From the NCBI GenBank assembly GCA_947179485.1, contig OX359246.1, positions 22,010,001-22,074,000 on the forward strand: a stretch of DNA of 64,000 bases. Reading direction: 5' to 3'. The notes beneath the pieces are model-generated. The model did not search any database and was not told the DNA's origin. It was given only the letters and a program-made list of their open reading frames with translations. The stretch is from Allacma fusca. Taxonomy: Eukaryota; Arthropoda; Collembola; Symphypleona; Sminthuridae. The translations under genes were made by a program, and so were the position numbers. Positions 60,701 through 64,000 of this stretch are shown in pieces (within the stretch, counting starts at the first letter, position 1; every line of letters starts with the position of its first letter).

Positions 60701-62742
60701 CGGAATTGAAATTCTCGGCGATTCCACGATGCGAAATTTCCTTTCCAAGATCCTGAAGGATTTTACAAGTAACAGTTACAAGGGATTTCCTCAGGAACGC
60801 TTTCTATCCAGAGGGGACTGTACAACCTCCTCAAGCATTCCCACAATTCTTATAACACCAATCCAGCCTGACTTCAATTGATGCAGTGAGGAAGAAAGGA
60901 TCCATTCCCACTTTTCCCTATAACTCCAGTACACATGGGCAAAGTCTTCAGCAGCTCCAACACTCGGAGGTAGTATCTATAGATACCTAGACTGGAGGGA
61001 AAAATTCTTCGAAAATCCTAGCCCTAGTTTCTTCCACTGACACTTCCAGTTTCCCCAGAAAAAAAAGGTGTTGCTTCTCAATTCTTACCTATTTACGCCC
61101 AATGGTACTTAGCCCATGTAACGGAACTCATAGGGTAATACAAATCCGAGGACATCCCTGCCACACTCCTAACCATCTCAATTCCGAGCTGCTTTACACT
61201 TCCCCCTGAACATCCCATTACATTTCTTGTAGTCTGAAAATACAGTTTTGCTCAATCCTATGAGTAGGGAAATTGTTCCCTTCGAAAAGGCTCGTTTCTA
61301 AAATTTAGTAAAATGTTAACTTCCCAAGACCCACTGGAACCGAACTCAGGAGATATGTACCTTGGATCGTAACATTTACATTAGAGCTTGACAACACTCA
61401 ATTCTTCAGAGATTCCAATGATTGACTTCCAATGTCAGAAATTCTTCCCTCGAAGATACCCAAAAAAAAATGGTGTGCATAACGCTATGATTTTTTCCTT
61501 TCCCTACGATCCAGACCACTTTCAAATACCAGTTTTAGCTACTACAGGGGCAAAACCTAGAATTTTGGACGTGTTCCCATCAATCACTGTATTTTTTTCT
61601 GTACATATTTGTACATCCGAGGATGTGAATCTTAAAATTTTGTCTCTTCGATATTAGGCTTATTTTTGCACAGAGCTCTAGTTTGTATACGGACGGAGCT
61701 TAAAGTGTCTATTATTGTCAAAAGTAATTTTTGGGAAGTTACCTGAGAATCTTTTTTTTTTTACAAATTGGGATTTATTTACACAATAGCAAAACCTAGA
61801 CAGTTGATGTAATGGGAGATCGAATTACGGGAGACGTGTGCAAAAAATAATATTCGGAGGGAATATTTAGTTGTGCTAAATTCTCCCAGAATTTATCTTC
61901 CCACTTATGTCTAGCGTATCTACTGTTAGGGAAAGGTGAGTTTTTCATATAGTACTGGAACATTTGGAGTAAAATAAGAACCTGGAAGAATTTATTTTAT
62001 TATATCTGAGATATAGGGAACTATCCACACATGTATACAAATGGCTAGGCACATAGGCTTAAATCCTTATAATGGTTAGAGACAGACTGTGATCAGATCC
62101 TCGATTGAAATTTTCTTCCCACTCGAAGCCCTTTATTCCTCCAAAGTACATTCATGTATGCTTGAGTTGAAATTTCATTTGCATTACCTTTCACAAAGTA
62201 TCTGAGCGTTCGTCTTTTTTTTTCTCTCTCTCTCCCTCTCTCTCTTTTTTTTATTCTCCCACAGAGAAGAAGCCATTCTTGAAAACACCAATTTAACTTC
62301 ACACACAAATCTATATAGGGAAATCTTACTGACTACATAATGCCTCAATGGATCCCAGAGTCTGGGAGAGAGAATCTCCAAACTTACCCCAATTCTTTCA
62401 GATTTTGATACCCCTCCATAAAAATTGTCTGGTAGCAGATTTGCCTTGGAAGAAGAAAAAAAAAGAACTGGAGAGATTTACACAAGACGACTATCAAAGT
62501 AAATCTATTGAGTTTGATTTCTTAAACTACCCAAAAAACTGAGAGAGAGAGAAAAGCCTCACCATTGGAAGAACTATAAAGAGAATAAAAATTCCAGGGA
62601 AATAAACCTTGAGCAAATTTTTCCCCGCTTTTTTTTATATACATATATACTTATTTTGACGGGGAAAGTAAAATCCGAAAGATATCCAGTAAAATCCATT
62701 GAGAGGGAACTGACTTGCTAAAGAATCTTTCTTTAGAAGTGG

Positions 62743-62744
<2 letters not shown>

Positions 62745-62788
<44 letters not shown>

Positions 62789-62811
62789 GAGAGAAAAAGA
62801 GAGAGAGAGAA
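62745..62811. repeat. (GA)n microsatellite
   Basis: About 67 bp of GA, the longest such tract in the window. Confidence 0.95.
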
Positions 62812-63914
62812 AAAAAAACTCCGGAGCTCCACATCCATTGACAGGATGTGAACGGACTCCAATTCCAGGGGAAACTTCAATTTTTAAAGGAGATAAGAGG
62901 GAAATCCAGGAGAGGGGCTTGGAATGCATAGGAATTTATTGAAAACGTTCAGACTGAATTAATTGGATGGAATAAAATCCCGGAGAAACTCATTAACACT
63001 CACAATAACCAGGGAGGTTGGGTCCTTAATCGCCTTACACTCTGGAATTACAACCAGGGGACCCGCCCTGGGACAGCCCCTCCAGAAGATCTCATATTTG
63101 ACTCCGTACCCGAAACTCTTCCCTAAATTCCAATCCTTAGGACTATATTCGTCCCAGAAATCGCTTATAGAGTATTTACATGGAATAATTTCAGAGGGAA
63201 ATGTCTCTTTTCAGAGATCTCGTTTAATCATCGCGGACTGTATTTACTTATGTATGTGCAGTACAGACTTCGCGGATTCACCTCTCAGCCCTCCGAAGAT
63301 CTCTTTTCCTATTCTCCCTCTGCTTATATAGACATCATCACTCTTGAACTCTTTATAGTATAGTCATGGCTGGGGATAGCCCCAGAAATTTACTTGCATA
63401 TTGTCATCCTTAACAAGTCCTTTGGAGCATTTGTAGGATCTCCGCGGGTAGTGTTTCGCTCCTAAGACTTTAAAACTAGAGATTTCATTCCCTCCTGTGT
63501 AGTTCTCCTCAATTGTCGTGGACGTGCATAGGGAGACACAAATTGGATGCATGGAATAGGAGGGAGAGGATTCCCTCATTTATCCCAAGGCCTAATAGGT
63601 CCCGTCGTTTATCCTGGCTGTCCAGTCGGAAAGATAAATAAAGCTAATATTCCCTCCAATTCCCGTCTCTCCCTCATCCTCGGAGCCCGACCTGAGTCAG
63701 CCCAATCTACCTAGGAAGGAGTAATGGCTGACAAGGCCTAAGCCCTCCGTAAACATTCGCACCTTCAGTCGCAATTTATCCGTCTGTCCAATTTGAGTCT
63801 TCTGGAGCTCACCACAGAGTTACAGACGTATGGTTACACATTGTATGATAATACCAGAAGTCTGTGCGGAATTTTCTATTGTAGGGGTGCACAACCTTTG
63901 GGGAGTACTTCAAT

Positions 63915-64000
63915 ATTAATTATTTTGTTTAATTTATTTTTTACGTAATTTATTTCTTGTTTAATTTATTTTTGTTTAATTTATTTTTGTTGAATTTATT
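63915..64000. repeat. AT-rich tandem repeat (TTTGTTTAATTTAT type) at window end
   Basis: Five to six degenerate units of 14-16 bp; the array runs past the window edge. Confidence 0.75.

Larger units (their letters stand above)
45591..64000 (-). other. Probable long 5' intron(s) of Eph and flank; no exon recognised
   Basis: 18 kb with no convincing coding exon on either strand. The missing N-terminal exon of Eph must end in a complete codon (the next exon starts in phase 0 with TGG), but no candidate was found. The DNA is rich in microsatellites of (CT)n/(GA)n and (CA)n type and in poly-T/A runs, and differs visibly from the region left of the gap. Confidence 0.55.

Noticed and set aside
62635-62942. 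Frames rich in Ser-Leu or Arg-Glu repeats
   Set aside because: They are translations of the (GA)n/(CT)n tract.
63697-63830. Open minus-strand stretch of about 40 codons near the right edge, considered as the missing Eph 5' exon
   Set aside because: It does not show the start of an ephrin-binding domain and has no convincing splice sites in phase 0.

Overview
This is eukaryotic nuclear DNA, almost certainly from an arthropod. The evidence is a cluster of ionotropic-receptor (IR) genes with the iGluR fold, an Eph receptor tyrosine kinase gene split by GT-AG introns, and a typical animal transposon mix (CACTA-like, hAT, P-like/THAP, Helitron-like, LINE, Ty3/Gypsy, BEL-like). A springtail or other hexapod fits the IR expansion, but the species cannot be fixed from sequence alone. 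There are no bacterial-style operons, RBSs or CRISPR arrays.

Layout of the left part. 1-3.9 kb holds most of a CACTA/EnSpm-like DNA transposon on the minus strand, with a Tnp2-type transposase and a four-exon DUF4806 gene. It sits inside an IR pseudogene (3.9-6.2 kb), which is split again by a small BEL-like LTR element. A second IR pseudogene lies at about 8.1-9.0 kb. A 500-bp inverted repeat follows, then a hAT-like element (10.28-11.26 kb) built of GAGTACG words. A nearly whole, very recent Ty3/Gypsy element (11.26-20.31 kb) lies against that hAT element's right end. 20.3-25.2 kb is mostly featureless except for a 460-bp duplicated block. The best-preserved IR gene is at 25.3-27.3 kb and another is at 38.4-40.4 kb. 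Between them lie an IR relic, a Penelope-like tail, a hAT element with a perfect 8-bp target duplication (28.58-29.81 kb), a LINE fragment, a Helitron-like element, a P-like THAP element, and a set of three nested hAT elements (34.41-36.59 kb) whose target duplications are all perfect.

A 200-N gap (41,058-41,257) separates this from the right part. 41.26-45.26 kb carries, on the minus strand, Eph exons for the ligand-binding domain, Cys-rich region, two FN3 domains, transmembrane helix and juxtamembrane segment. The kinase and SAM exons should follow below 41.06 kb but are not seen. 45.3-64 kb looks like a long 5' intron, full of (CT)n/(GA)n/(CA)n microsatellites, with a 15-bp minisatellite and a tandem repeat derived from the 5' half of a tRNA-Phe-like gene. 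The sequence character changes sharply at the gap, so the join deserves suspicion.

The strongest biology is the CACTA-like element, whose two genes appear to share one transcript as in plant En/Spm, and the group of hAT elements, each with its own repeated keyword. Every IR copy has at least one frame disruption. The least damaged has one and could be functional if that is a sequencing error.
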